NCBI GenBank assembly: GCA_017303455.1
Contig: JAFLBM010000016.1
Span: 1 to 64,000 of the forward strand
Reading direction: 5' to 3'
DNA from: Chitinophagales bacterium
Lineage (GTDB): Bacteria > Bacteroidota > Bacteroidia > Chitinophagales > Chitinophagaceae
DNA length: 64,000 bases
The position numbers and the translations under genes are program-made. The notes under the pieces were generated by a model. The model was not told the origin of the DNA. It ran no database searches and worked only from the letters and a program-made list of their open reading frames with translations. Every line of letters begins with the position of its first letter. Position 1 is the stretch's first letter. Below are positions 9,377-17,654 of this stretch, piece after piece.

Positions 9377-9404
9377 ATCCGCCACTCATAGGGCGGATTT
9401 TTTC
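9377..9404 (+). terminator. terminator after CHASE2/FecR-like pair
   Basis: A 7-bp stem ATCCGCC (9377-9383)/GGCGGAT (9392-9398) with an 8-nt loop and six T. It separates the CHASE2/FecR-like pair from the M16 peptidase genes. Confidence 0.85.
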
Positions 9405-9469
9405 ATTTACTAAAAACACTGCAATTCTCTGCTTATCATTCCTTACATTTAAACGCACAAAAATTAAAT

Positions 9470-10783
9470 ATGAAAAAACTATTCCTTATTGCTTTATTGC
9501 TCCCGGCGCTTTTCGGCCGCTCCCAGATGAAAGCAGATGATGTAAAAACCTTTGTTCTTAAAAACGGTATGAAATTCCTCGTGGTGGAAGACAATTCCAT
9601 CCCCAACGCCAATATGTACCTGTTCTACAAAGTAGGCAGCCGAAATGAATACCAGGGCATCACCGGCCTTTCCCATTTCTTTGAACACATGATGTTCAAT
9701 GGCGCTAAAAAATATGGCCCCAAACTATTTGACCAGACCATGGAATTCAATGGCGGTGCCAATAATGCTTATACCACTGAAAATGTAACGGTCTATACCA
9801 ACTGGTTTCCTTCTTCCGCCATGGAAGTGATCTTCGACCTGGAGGGTGACCGTATCGCCAGTCTCAGCATCGATCCTAAAATGGTGGAAAGCGAAAGAGG
9901 GGTTGTACTCAGTGAAAGAAGTACCAGCCTTGAAAACTCTCCCTGGAATTTACTGGGACAGCAAGTACAGGCTACCGCCTTCCAGGAACATCCCTATCAC
10001 TGGCCCGTGATCGGTTATGAAGATGATATGAAGAACTGGAAACAATCCGACCTGGAACGTTATTTCAAAACCTACTATGCACCGAATAATTGTGTGGTGG
10101 TGGTATCCGGGAATGTGAAAGCAGATGATGTGAAGAAACTGGCCGAAAAATATATTGAACCGATCGCTGCACAGTCACCACCTCCACCTGTACATACCAT
10201 GGAGCCACCGCAAACCGGCGAACGAAGAATACTGGTACAGAAAGACGTGGCCACACCTTACCTGATGATCGCTTATAAAGCACCGGAAGCAAAACATGCC
10301 GACTACTACCCGCTGGTCATCCTGAGCGATATACTCAGCAGTGGTAAATCGTCACGACTTTATGCTTCACTGGTAGATAAAAAACAACTGGCAACTTCTG
10401 TATTCACCGGGTACGACCAGAGTTTTGATCCTACCCTTTTCCAGTTCTATGCAGTTGCCAGTAAGGGGATCAGCGAAAACGACCTGGAGAAAGCCATCTA
10501 CGAAGAAATTGAGAAGATCAAAAAAGACGGCATCAGTGAAAATGAATTACAAAAGATAAAAAACCAGAAGCTGATGGAATTCTACGGACAGGTGGAAACG
10601 ATTAATGGCAAATCCAACAATATTGGCACCTACGAGGTTTTCTTTGGCGACTATAAAAAAATGTTTGATGCTCCCGCAGAGTTCAATAAAGTAACGATTG
10701 ACGATGTAAAAAGGGTAGCGAATAAATACTTCAGCAAATCGGCCCGGACAGTAGGTGTGCTGAAATCAAATACCAACGAATAA
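9470..10783 (+). CDS. M16 family zinc metallopeptidase, active subunit
   Basis: A signal peptide (residues 1-19) leads into an M16A/B pitrilysin-like N-terminal domain with the inverted zinc motif HFFEH at 69-73. The third ligand is likely Glu149 in GVVLSER, 76 residues on, as usual for the family. The N-terminal half (to about 230) and the second half (DVATPYLMIAYKAPEAKHAD, GKSSRLYASLVDKKQLA) give the two homologous domains of a 437-residue half-clamshell. Such enzymes degrade peptides in the periplasm. The gene directly downstream encodes the matching subunit without zinc ligands, the arrangement of heterodimeric bacterial M16B peptidases. Confidence 0.93.
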   Translation: MKKLFLIALLLPALFGRSQMKADDVKTFVLKNGMKFLVVEDNSIPNANMYLFYKVGSRNEYQGITGLSHFFEHMMFNGAKKYGPKLFDQTMEFNGGANNAYTTENVTVYTNWFPSSAMEVIFDLEGDRIASLSIDPKMVESERGVVLSERSTSLENSPWNLLGQQVQATAFQEHPYHWPVIGYEDDMKNWKQSDLERYFKTYYAPNNCVVVVSGNVKADDVKKLAEKYIEPIAAQSPPPPVHTMEPPQTGERRILVQKDVATPYLMIAYKAPEAKHADYYPLVILSDILSSGKSSRLYASLVDKKQLATSVFTGYDQSFDPTLFQFYAVASKGISENDLEKAIYEEIEKIKKDGISENELQKIKNQKLMEFYGQVETINGKSNNIGTYEVFFGDYKKMFDAPAEFNKVTIDDVKRVANKYFSKSARTVGVLKSNTNE

Positions 10784-10809
10784 TATTATAACTACAAAAG
10801 AGATTGATC

Positions 10810-12207
10810 ATGCAATACATAAAACGTTTATTCATTTTCACGTTGCTGCTTACAGTTGCCATGCAACTCGCTGCACAAGGCTATAAGTTGCCGAAATACG
10901 AAAAATTCAAATTAAAGAATGGCCTGACGGTTTACCTGATGGAACAAAAAGAAGTTCCTGTGATCAGCGTGTCGGTGATACTGCCGGCAGGTGCCATCTA
11001 TGATGGTGAAAAAGCAGGGCTGGCCTCCTTAACAGCAACCGCTTTGAAACATGGCACTAAAAATTTTCCTAAGGCTAAATTGGACGAGGAACTGGATTTT
11101 GCAGGTGCTTCCATCAGTACCTATGCTTCCAAAGAATCAGCCGGGCTTTCTTCCAAATTTGCTGCAAAGGATAAAGACAAGATACTGGGACTGATCAAAG
11201 AAGTATTACTGGAACCTGTCTTCGATGCTGCCGAATTTGAAAAAGAAAAAAAACGCCTGCTGGTTTCATTAGAACAACAAAAAGAAAGCCCCCGTTCAGT
11301 GATCGGTGCTTATTTTGATAAGTTCATGTATGGCGATCATGTGTATGGCAATATCATCCAGGGAAAAATTTCCACCGTTTCAACCCTTACGGTGGACGAC
11401 CTGAAAAAGTTTTACCAGGAAAATTATTTACCCGAAGGTTCAGCTATCTCCATCGTTGGTGATTTTAATGCAGCAGAAATGAAAACAAAGATCACTGCCT
11501 TATTCTCCGGCTGGAAAAAAGGGACCAAACCACAGGTTAATCTTGCTTCAAAACCCGTTACAGCTCCTGCAGGCAACCGGGTCTTACTGATCAATAAAGA
11601 TGATGCGAGAGAAACAACATTCTATATCGGTGCACCGGGCATTCCCCGCAACAACCCCGATTATGTAGCGATTGATGTAGTGAATACTTTATTCGGGGGC
11701 CGTTTCACTTCCATGCTCAATGATGAACTGCGGGTGAACACCGGCCTGACTTATGGTGCCAACAGCCGCTTTGCTCCACTAAAGAATGCAGGAACATTTG
11801 CAATATCCACCTTTACGGCCGGCAAAACAACAGAACCTGCTATTGATAAAGCACTGGAAGTATTAAATAAATTACACAGCAATGGGATTGATGAAAACGC
11901 ATTGGCTTCTGCCAAAAATTATGTGAAAGGACAATTCCCGCCCCGTTTTGAAACAGCGGGACAACTGTCAGGGCTACTAACGCAAATGTTCTGGTACAAT
12001 TTTGATGAATCCTTCATCAATAACTTTGAAAAGAACGTGGATGGCCTTACACTGGATAAAGCCAAAGCCATCATTGCAAAATATTTCCCAAAAGACAAAT
12101 TACAGTTTGTACTGGTGGGTAAATCGGCTGATATAAAAAAGATCGCAGAGAAGTATGGCCCCGTAACCGAAGTGCAGATCAAAGAAGAAGTGAAGAAAGC
12201 TTTTTAA
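10810..12207 (+). CDS. M16 family peptidase, zinc-motif-lacking partner
   Basis: 465 residues from the ATG at 10810, 26 bp after the active subunit; a TTG at 10804 is also in frame. A signal peptide ends near LAAQG. The fold markers are present (KLKNGLTVYLMEQKEVPVIS, and later GNRVLLINKDDARETTFYIG and FGGRFTSMLNDELR, the substrate-binding R-Y-like region), but where the zinc motif should be the sequence reads GLASLTATALKHGT with no HxxEH. It is therefore presumably the non-catalytic, substrate-binding half of a heterodimer with the preceding gene product. Confidence 0.92.
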   Translation: MQYIKRLFIFTLLLTVAMQLAAQGYKLPKYEKFKLKNGLTVYLMEQKEVPVISVSVILPAGAIYDGEKAGLASLTATALKHGTKNFPKAKLDEELDFAGASISTYASKESAGLSSKFAAKDKDKILGLIKEVLLEPVFDAAEFEKEKKRLLVSLEQQKESPRSVIGAYFDKFMYGDHVYGNIIQGKISTVSTLTVDDLKKFYQENYLPEGSAISIVGDFNAAEMKTKITALFSGWKKGTKPQVNLASKPVTAPAGNRVLLINKDDARETTFYIGAPGIPRNNPDYVAIDVVNTLFGGRFTSMLNDELRVNTGLTYGANSRFAPLKNAGTFAISTFTAGKTTEPAIDKALEVLNKLHSNGIDENALASAKNYVKGQFPPRFETAGQLSGLLTQMFWYNFDESFINNFEKNVDGLTLDKAKAIIAKYFPKDKLQFVLVGKSADIKKIAEKYGPVTEVQIKEEVKKAF

Positions 12208-12234
12208 ATAACAATAGAAAGATGATTATTTTAG

Positions 12235-12262
12235 CCCCTGCACCCGCAGGGGTTACTTTTTT
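12235..12262 (+). terminator. terminator after M16 pair
   Basis: A 7-bp GC-rich stem CCCCTGC (12235-12241)/GCAGGGG (12246-12252), then TTAC and six T. It ends 12 bp before the rlmH start, so rlmH must have its own promoter inside or upstream of this hairpin, or depend on readthrough. Confidence 0.82.
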
Positions 12263-12273
12263 AAAACAGCAGT

Positions 12274-12747
12274 ATGAAGATCATTTTCCGGGCTATCGGT
12301 AAATCACATGAGCCTTATGTAAAAGCAGGTGTGGAAGAATTCAGCAGCCGCATCGCCCGCTATTATAAAGTAGAATGGGATATTATTCCTGTTCCCAGAA
12401 ATGCAGCGGCCTTAAGCGAACATGAACTGAAGAAAAAAGAAGGCGAACTTATTTTGAATGCACTGGGCAAAGATGATTATCTCGTGGCACTTGACGAGAA
12501 AGGAAAAGAACTGAGTTCAGAAGGATTGGCCGCATTCCTCCAGGCCAGGGCCAACGAAAGCAGCAAACAAGTGGTATTCCTGGTCGGCGGGGCTTTTGGT
12601 ATTGATGAATCTGTATTAAAAAGAGCCAATTATAAATGGAGTCTTTCACAACTTACTTTTCCCCACCAATTAGTCAGGTTAATTTTAGCTGAAAGTATCT
12701 ATCGTGCCTGTACCATCCTGAAGAATGAAAAGTACCATCACAAATAA
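12274..12747 (+). CDS. rlmH: 23S rRNA (pseudouridine1915-N3)-methyltransferase RlmH
   Basis: 157 residues, the normal length for this SPOUT-class enzyme, which methylates N3 of pseudouridine 1915 in helix 69 of 23S rRNA on assembled 70S ribosomes using SAM. The knot region is recognisable: DDYLVALDEKGKELSSEGLA, then VVFLVGGAFGIDESV (SAM-binding loop), and the C-terminal LTFPHQLVRLILAESIYRA, which is nearly invariant in RlmH. The gene ends 2 bp before the convergent holA stop. Cytoplasmic. Confidence 0.97.
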   Translation: MKIIFRAIGKSHEPYVKAGVEEFSSRIARYYKVEWDIIPVPRNAAALSEHELKKKEGELILNALGKDDYLVALDEKGKELSSEGLAAFLQARANESSKQVVFLVGGAFGIDESVLKRANYKWSLSQLTFPHQLVRLILAESIYRACTILKNEKYHHK

Positions 12748-12749
12748 GA

Positions 12750-13751
12750 TCAGGCAGTCATCATTTTTACCACCATTTCTTTCATCAGTGATGCGTCTTC
12801 GGTACCTGCATCATTCACTCCAACACTCCTGAGATTATAGGTATGCAGCAGCAGTAATATCTTCTCCACCCCTTCAAATTTGTATAAGTTGGCGGCCTGC
12901 ATATAATCTTTAATAAAATAAGGATTGATTCCCAGCGCAGCCGCCACCGATTTCTCGTCATGACTGCCCGCTCCAAATACCATAAATACCTTGCTGAAGA
13001 AACTGTATAAAGAAGGAAGCACTAACTGGATCGGTGCTGATTTGGGATTTGCTTCAAAATACTGGATGATCCGGATGGCTTTAGCAAGATCTTTCTTTGC
13101 AAGGGCAGCCTGTAATTCAAACACATTAAAATCCTTACTGACACCAATAAATTCTTCTATGTCCTCTTCCGTTATACCTTTTCGTTTGCCCAGGTTTACC
13201 GACAGCTTATCAATTTCATTTTCGATACGGGACAGGTCATTTCCTATATGATCCACTAATAAGGCCAGCCCTTTTGCAGAAATGGTCAGCCCTTTTGACT
13301 GCAGCAGTTCCTGTGTCCATTCGGGCAGTTTGCTGTCATACATTTTCCTGGTGGTCACCAGTACGGCTTTTGCCTTTAAAGTTTTGGCAAAACTGGTCCG
13401 GCCATCCACTTTCTTATCCTTGTAAGAGACCACGAATACCGTGGAATGAAGGGGATTGTCAACATACGCTTCCAGTTTCTCCACGTCCCGCATCTGCTGC
13501 GCTTCTTTCAAAATCACTACCTGTCGTTCTGCAAACATGGGATAACGGCGGCAGGCATTGATCACATCCGCCCAGTTGGCATCCCGGCCATAAAAAACAG
13601 TAAGATTAAAGGAGGCTTCGCTTTCGGGCAGGATATGATGCTCGGCATATTCCACTGCCTTATCAATATAATATTCCTCCTCACCTTCCAACCAGTAAAC
13701 CGGCTGGAAGGAATTTTTCCTCCATTCGCTGATGATCTTTTCTACGGCCAT
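12750..13751 (-). CDS. holA: DNA polymerase III subunit delta
   Basis: 333 residues, normal for HolA, which opens the beta sliding clamp within the clamp loader. The N-terminal AAA-like domain starts FQPVYWLEGEEEYYIDKAVE, followed by FNLTVFYGRDANWADVINAC and a RQVVILKEAQQM strand. The family-typical LTISAKGLALLVDHIGNDLS and IENEIDKLSVNLG helices and an EDIEEFIGVSKDFNVFEL segment follow before the C-terminal collar domain. As in other delta subunits the Walker residues are degenerate. It is convergent with rlmH, and its start is 197 bp from the divergent coiled-coil gene. Confidence 0.96.
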   Translation of the reverse strand: MAVEKIISEWRKNSFQPVYWLEGEEEYYIDKAVEYAEHHILPESEASFNLTVFYGRDANWADVINACRRYPMFAERQVVILKEAQQMRDVEKLEAYVDNPLHSTVFVVSYKDKKVDGRTSFAKTLKAKAVLVTTRKMYDSKLPEWTQELLQSKGLTISAKGLALLVDHIGNDLSRIENEIDKLSVNLGKRKGITEEDIEEFIGVSKDFNVFELQAALAKKDLAKAIRIIQYFEANPKSAPIQLVLPSLYSFFSKVFMVFGAGSHDEKSVAAALGINPYFIKDYMQAANLYKFEGVEKILLLLHTYNLRSVGVNDAGTEDASLMKEMVVKMMTA

Positions 13752-13874
13752 AAACCGCTAAGATACAGGCTTTGGCAGTTGCTTTCATCCACAAATAATT
13801 AACTTTTACACATGCAACCTTAACTTTCTGGCACGGTTTTCGGAATTTCGGGTACCAGCGGTTAATTTAGAGAA

Positions 13875-13889
13875 CCGGTTCAAAACCGG
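13875..13889. promoter_or_regulatory. small inverted repeat upstream of coiled-coil gene
   Basis: CCGGTT, 3-nt spacer CAA, AACCGG: a perfect 6-bp inverted repeat 59 bp before the start at 13949 and 123 bp from the holA start. A further TTAACCGG lies at about 13912. It could be an operator shared by the divergent genes; evidence is only the symmetry. Confidence 0.3.
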
Positions 13890-13948
13890 GGCACCAAAAA
13901 AGTCCAATTCTTTAACCGGAAAAAATCGTAAAACTTAAAATCTTTAGT

Positions 13949-14920
13949 ATGACAAACACAAATTATCCCTCTGCCACTCCGCAGGAACAAGCTCCGAAAA
14001 ATAATAAAGGCGGCAAGAACCTGCTCATTATTTTACTGGCAGCCGTCCTATTAGGTACATGGGGTTACCTATTGTATGATAAAAATAAGACCAATGAGCA
14101 GATCCAGGAAGGTGAAAAACAGTCGATGAGCTATATGTCCCAGCGTGACTCCCTGAAATCCATGTATGATGATGCCGAAATGCGCCTCGATTCCATCACA
14201 GGTGCCAACAATAACCTGCAGGGTGAAAAATCAGCCTTACAGCAGGAAATTGACGCCAAGAAAAAAGAGATCCGCAGCATCCTGAATAAAAAGAATGCAT
14301 CTGACGCAGAACTGAAAAGAGCAAGAACCCTGATCGCCGAACTGAATGATAAGATCACCGGGCTTGAAGCAGAAGTTACAAGACTGACTGGTGAAAACCA
14401 GGAACTCACCGCTTTCAACACAACATTGAAGCAGGAAAAATCAGACCTGGAGCAAAACCTGCAAAGCACTACCACGCAGAAAGAAGAGCTGGAAAAAACA
14501 GTGGACGTGGCTTCTACCTTCAGCGCTTCCAATATCCAGATCGCTGCAGTGAATGAAAAGAAAGGTGGCAAAGAAAAAGCAACTACTACAGCTAAAAGAG
14601 TAGACAAACTCGTGGTATCATTTGATGTGGAGAACCGCATTGCAAAATCTGGTCCTGCTGATATGTACCTGATCGTAACTGCACCTGATGGTAAGGTGAT
14701 CTCTGAAGAAGGTATGTCTTTAACAACCCGTACTGACGGTGATAAGGTATATACAGCTAAAATTCCGATCGAATACGAACAAGGCAGCCGCAAACCGGTG
14801 CAGTTCCCGATTCGTCAGAATGATTTCCAGACCGGCAACTATAAAATTGAAATTTATCATAATGGCTTCAAGATCGGCGAAGGCGTAAGAAGCCTGAAAA
14901 AAGGTGGTTTATTCGGTTAA
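13949..14920 (+). CDS. membrane-anchored coiled-coil protein, paralogue 1
   Basis: 323 residues. A short polar N-terminus precedes one transmembrane helix (about 24-43, NLLIILLAAVLLGTWGYLLY). Then comes a long coiled coil (about 55-185, Glu/Lys/Gln heptads) and a C-terminal beta-rich domain (about 205-310) containing ADMYLIVTAPDGKVISEEG and GNYKIEIYHNGFKIGEG. The protein probably projects into the periplasm. The same architecture and motifs occur in the protein at 21574-22497, so the two are paralogues on either side of the RND efflux operon. The family is not one I can name; a structural or envelope-tethering role is only inference. Confidence 0.82.
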   Translation: MTNTNYPSATPQEQAPKNNKGGKNLLIILLAAVLLGTWGYLLYDKNKTNEQIQEGEKQSMSYMSQRDSLKSMYDDAEMRLDSITGANNNLQGEKSALQQEIDAKKKEIRSILNKKNASDAELKRARTLIAELNDKITGLEAEVTRLTGENQELTAFNTTLKQEKSDLEQNLQSTTTQKEELEKTVDVASTFSASNIQIAAVNEKKGGKEKATTTAKRVDKLVVSFDVENRIAKSGPADMYLIVTAPDGKVISEEGMSLTTRTDGDKVYTAKIPIEYEQGSRKPVQFPIRQNDFQTGNYKIEIYHNGFKIGEGVRSLKKGGLFG

Positions 14921-14949
14921 AAGCAGTGGTATAAACTCCTGCAACAAAG

Positions 14950-14983
14950 CCGTCCTGTTCCCAAACAGGGCGGTTTTCTTTTT
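14950..14983 (+). terminator. terminator after coiled-coil gene
   Basis: The stem CCGTCCTGT (14950-14958)/ACAGGGCGG (14965-14973) has one G-T pair, a short loop, and is followed by TTTTCTTTTT. It ends the single-gene transcript before the efflux operon. Confidence 0.82.
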
Positions 14984-15146
14984 GTGCAATACCCAATCAT
15001 TCTCCCCTGGCACAAGCCTGCCATACAAGCAGGTTCAACTACAGTACCGCTCATCGTTTATCAGCACTTCATGCTGCAATCAGCATCGGTGATTTATGTC
15101 ACGGTTAATGAATAATGGCGGAGATAGCTTTGCCAAAATTTATTAC

Positions 15147-16487
15147 ATGCCGAATCATATCTGGAATTTCTTTGTAAGGGCCTTATGGTATTGTTTGATC
15201 TTAGTACTGCCCGTTTCAGGAGCACTGGCGCAGGAGTCACTAAAGAAAATCACCCTGCAGGAAGCTGTTGAGGCTGCACTCGCTAACAATAAAGATGTGC
15301 AACTGGCAGGCATAGACGAAAAAATCGCTGCAGCCAGGTGGAAAGAGACCAACGCTATCTTTCTTCCGCAACTGGATCTTTCCTACTCAGCTCTCACAAC
15401 CAGCAACCCGCTGAATGCATTTGGATTTAAACTGCAACAGCAATCTGTAAAACAAACAGACTTTGATCCTGCGCTGCTGAATGACCCTGGCAACAGGTCT
15501 GACTTTATGACGAAACTTCAACTGAAGCAACCCATCCTGAACCTGGATATGCTGTATATGCGTAAAGCCGCAGCCACCCAGATCGAAGTATACAAACTAA
15601 AAACACAACGGACCAAAGAATACCTGGCTTTTGAAGTACAGAAAGCCTATATGCAACTGCAATTATCCTATGATGCAGTGGAAGTGTTAGAGGAAGCATT
15701 GCGGTCAGCCAATGCCATGTACACATTCACAGATAACCGGGTCAAAGAAGGATTGATGCAGCAATCCGACGCATTGAATGTAAAAGTGTGGATCAGTTCG
15801 GTAGAGACCAACCTGGCTGAAGCAAAAAGTAATATACAGAACGCTTCTGATTATCTCAGCCTCCTGATGGGTCGTTCCTATGGAACTGTGTATACGGTTG
15901 ATAAAGCCGGGCAACAGGCATCGGTCCCGGTAATGGGAACAATCATCCCTGCAAACCGTTCTGATTTTGCCGCCATGCAAAAAGCGATCGAAGCTTCCGC
16001 ACTGATGATCGAATCATCCCGGAAAAGCTATTTACCCAAAGTCAATGCTTTCGCATCCTACCAATTGAATGATAACAGCATGCTGGGTTTTGGTGCTGAT
16101 TCCTACTTTGCCGGTATCCAGTTATCCTGGGATATTTTCAAAGGGAACAGTACAAAGAATAAGATCGCCACACAGAGTATTGAGAAAAATAAATTAACCG
16201 AACAACTCTCTTACCAGCAGCAACAAAGCCAGCTGGAATTGAATAAAACGATCCGCCAGCTCGCCGATGCACAATACAAGATCAACCAGCAACATTCGGC
16301 GATACAAAGCGCTGCAGAAGCTTTACGCATTTTGCAAGACCGCTATGAGCAGGGATTAGTGAACAGCACCGATGTGCTGATGGCGCAAACACAATTATCA
16401 CAGCAAAAACTGGGACTGGCGCAGGCCATCTTCAATCACAATACAACAGCTGCTTATACCAGCTTTTTAACCGCAACAACTAAATAA
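15147..16487 (+). CDS. TolC family outer-membrane efflux protein
   Basis: 446 residues from the ATG at 15147, chosen because the signal peptide (ending near SGALAQ) starts there; an upstream in-frame ATG at 15096 would add 17 polar residues. A TAGCTTTG promoter-like box at 15125-15132 also argues for the later start. The mature protein begins KKITLQEAVEAALANNKDVQ, the standard TolC/OEP opening, and has two OEP repeats with long helices (FEVQKAYMQLQLSYDAVEVL; LADAQYKINQQHSAIQSAAE) and GLVNSTDVLMAQTQL near the end. It forms the outer-membrane channel of a tripartite pump with the next two genes, 19 and 47 bp apart. Confidence 0.95.
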   Translation: MPNHIWNFFVRALWYCLILVLPVSGALAQESLKKITLQEAVEAALANNKDVQLAGIDEKIAAARWKETNAIFLPQLDLSYSALTTSNPLNAFGFKLQQQSVKQTDFDPALLNDPGNRSDFMTKLQLKQPILNLDMLYMRKAAATQIEVYKLKTQRTKEYLAFEVQKAYMQLQLSYDAVEVLEEALRSANAMYTFTDNRVKEGLMQQSDALNVKVWISSVETNLAEAKSNIQNASDYLSLLMGRSYGTVYTVDKAGQQASVPVMGTIIPANRSDFAAMQKAIEASALMIESSRKSYLPKVNAFASYQLNDNSMLGFGADSYFAGIQLSWDIFKGNSTKNKIATQSIEKNKLTEQLSYQQQQSQLELNKTIRQLADAQYKINQQHSAIQSAAEALRILQDRYEQGLVNSTDVLMAQTQLSQQKLGLAQAIFNHNTTAAYTSFLTATTK

Positions 16488-16506
16488 TAAAAATCAATAC
16501 AAGGAT

Positions 16507-17607
16507 ATGCGACACATCAAATCAATAGTGAGTATTTCAATGGCAGCCGCTTTAGTAGTCTTCAGTTCCTGCGGGGGAAAGAAACACGCAGAAGCAAAAG
16601 ATAACACAGCACCTGTAACAGTTGTGGTTGCCACACCGGGCGGAGCCGTGGAAGGCGGGATCAGTGTTAGCGGAAAGATCGAAGCACAGCAAACAGCCAA
16701 TATCAGCACCCGTATGATGGGAACGATTACCCGCATCTATGTAAAAGTGGGTGATAAAGTCCGCCGGGGTCAATTACTGGCCACTATCAGCAGCCAGGAC
16801 ATACAGGCCAAACAGGCGCAAACCAATGCCTCCATTGCAGAAGCACAGGCCAATGTAAGTACTGCACAAAAAGATTATGACCGTTTCACCAACCTGTATA
16901 AGAAACAAAGTGCATCTGCAAAAGAACTGGATAATGTGACATTGCAATATAATGCGGCCAAAGCAAGACTGGAAGCGGCCACACAAATGCGCAATGAGGT
17001 CAATGCGATGTTGTCCTACAGCAGTCTTACTGCTCCTTTTGACGGCGTGGTCACACAACGGATGGCCGACGAGGGCAATATGGCTAATCCCGGTATGCCT
17101 TTATTAACGGTTGAACAAAACACACAACTGGAAGTGAGTGCCACCGTGAGTGAAACCGATATCAACTCCATCAAAAAAGGCGATAAAGCACAGGTGGAAG
17201 TAAAAGCGATTGGCAAAACAGTGGAATGTACGATCAGCGAGATCAGCCCTTCTTCACAATTTACCGGCGGGCAATACCTGGTAAAACTCAGCATACCGGA
17301 AAAAGAAAAGAAAGAACTCTATGCGGGAATGTATGTGAATGTATTTATTCCTGTTACCGGCAAAACAACAACAAAAGAAAATACAGCAGGAATACTGGTA
17401 CCCCTCAGCAGCCTGGTTAAAAAAGACCAACTGACCGGTGTATATACCATCAGCAACAGTAATACCGCTTTGCTGCGCTGGGTAAGAACAGGGAAAACCT
17501 TTGCTGACAAGATCGAAATTCTTTCCGGGTTAGCACAGAACGAAAAATTCATTGTAAATGCGGAAGGGAAATTATACAACGGTGTACCGGTAATAGAAAA
17601 AAATTAA
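16507..17607 (+). CDS. RND efflux periplasmic adaptor (membrane fusion protein)
   Basis: 366 residues with a lipoprotein signal: the lipobox VFSSC places the lipidated Cys at 22. The family layout is clear: a beta strand ISVSGKIEAQQTANISTRMM, the biotinyl-lipoyl half VKVGDKVRRGQLLATISSQD, a helical hairpin (about 95-160), the second lipoyl half SSLTAPFDGVVTQRMADEGN, then beta-barrel and membrane-proximal domains. It bridges the inner-membrane RND pump and the TolC-type channel encoded beside it. The substrate cannot be read from the sequence. Confidence 0.95.
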   Translation: MRHIKSIVSISMAAALVVFSSCGGKKHAEAKDNTAPVTVVVATPGGAVEGGISVSGKIEAQQTANISTRMMGTITRIYVKVGDKVRRGQLLATISSQDIQAKQAQTNASIAEAQANVSTAQKDYDRFTNLYKKQSASAKELDNVTLQYNAAKARLEAATQMRNEVNAMLSYSSLTAPFDGVVTQRMADEGNMANPGMPLLTVEQNTQLEVSATVSETDINSIKKGDKAQVEVKAIGKTVECTISEISPSSQFTGGQYLVKLSIPEKEKKELYAGMYVNVFIPVTGKTTTKENTAGILVPLSSLVKKDQLTGVYTISNSNTALLRWVRTGKTFADKIEILSGLAQNEKFIVNAEGKLYNGVPVIEKN

Positions 17608-17654
17608 AAGAGGCGAAAGCAATTAAATTGAACAACAAGAATTAATTCAACACT

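Noticed and set aside
14131..14793. 220-codon minus-strand frame opposite the coiled-coil gene
   Set aside because: The Ser/Phe-rich antisense translation is typical of a shadow of Glu/Lys-rich coiled-coil codons; the same occurs opposite the paralogue at 21741-22241.
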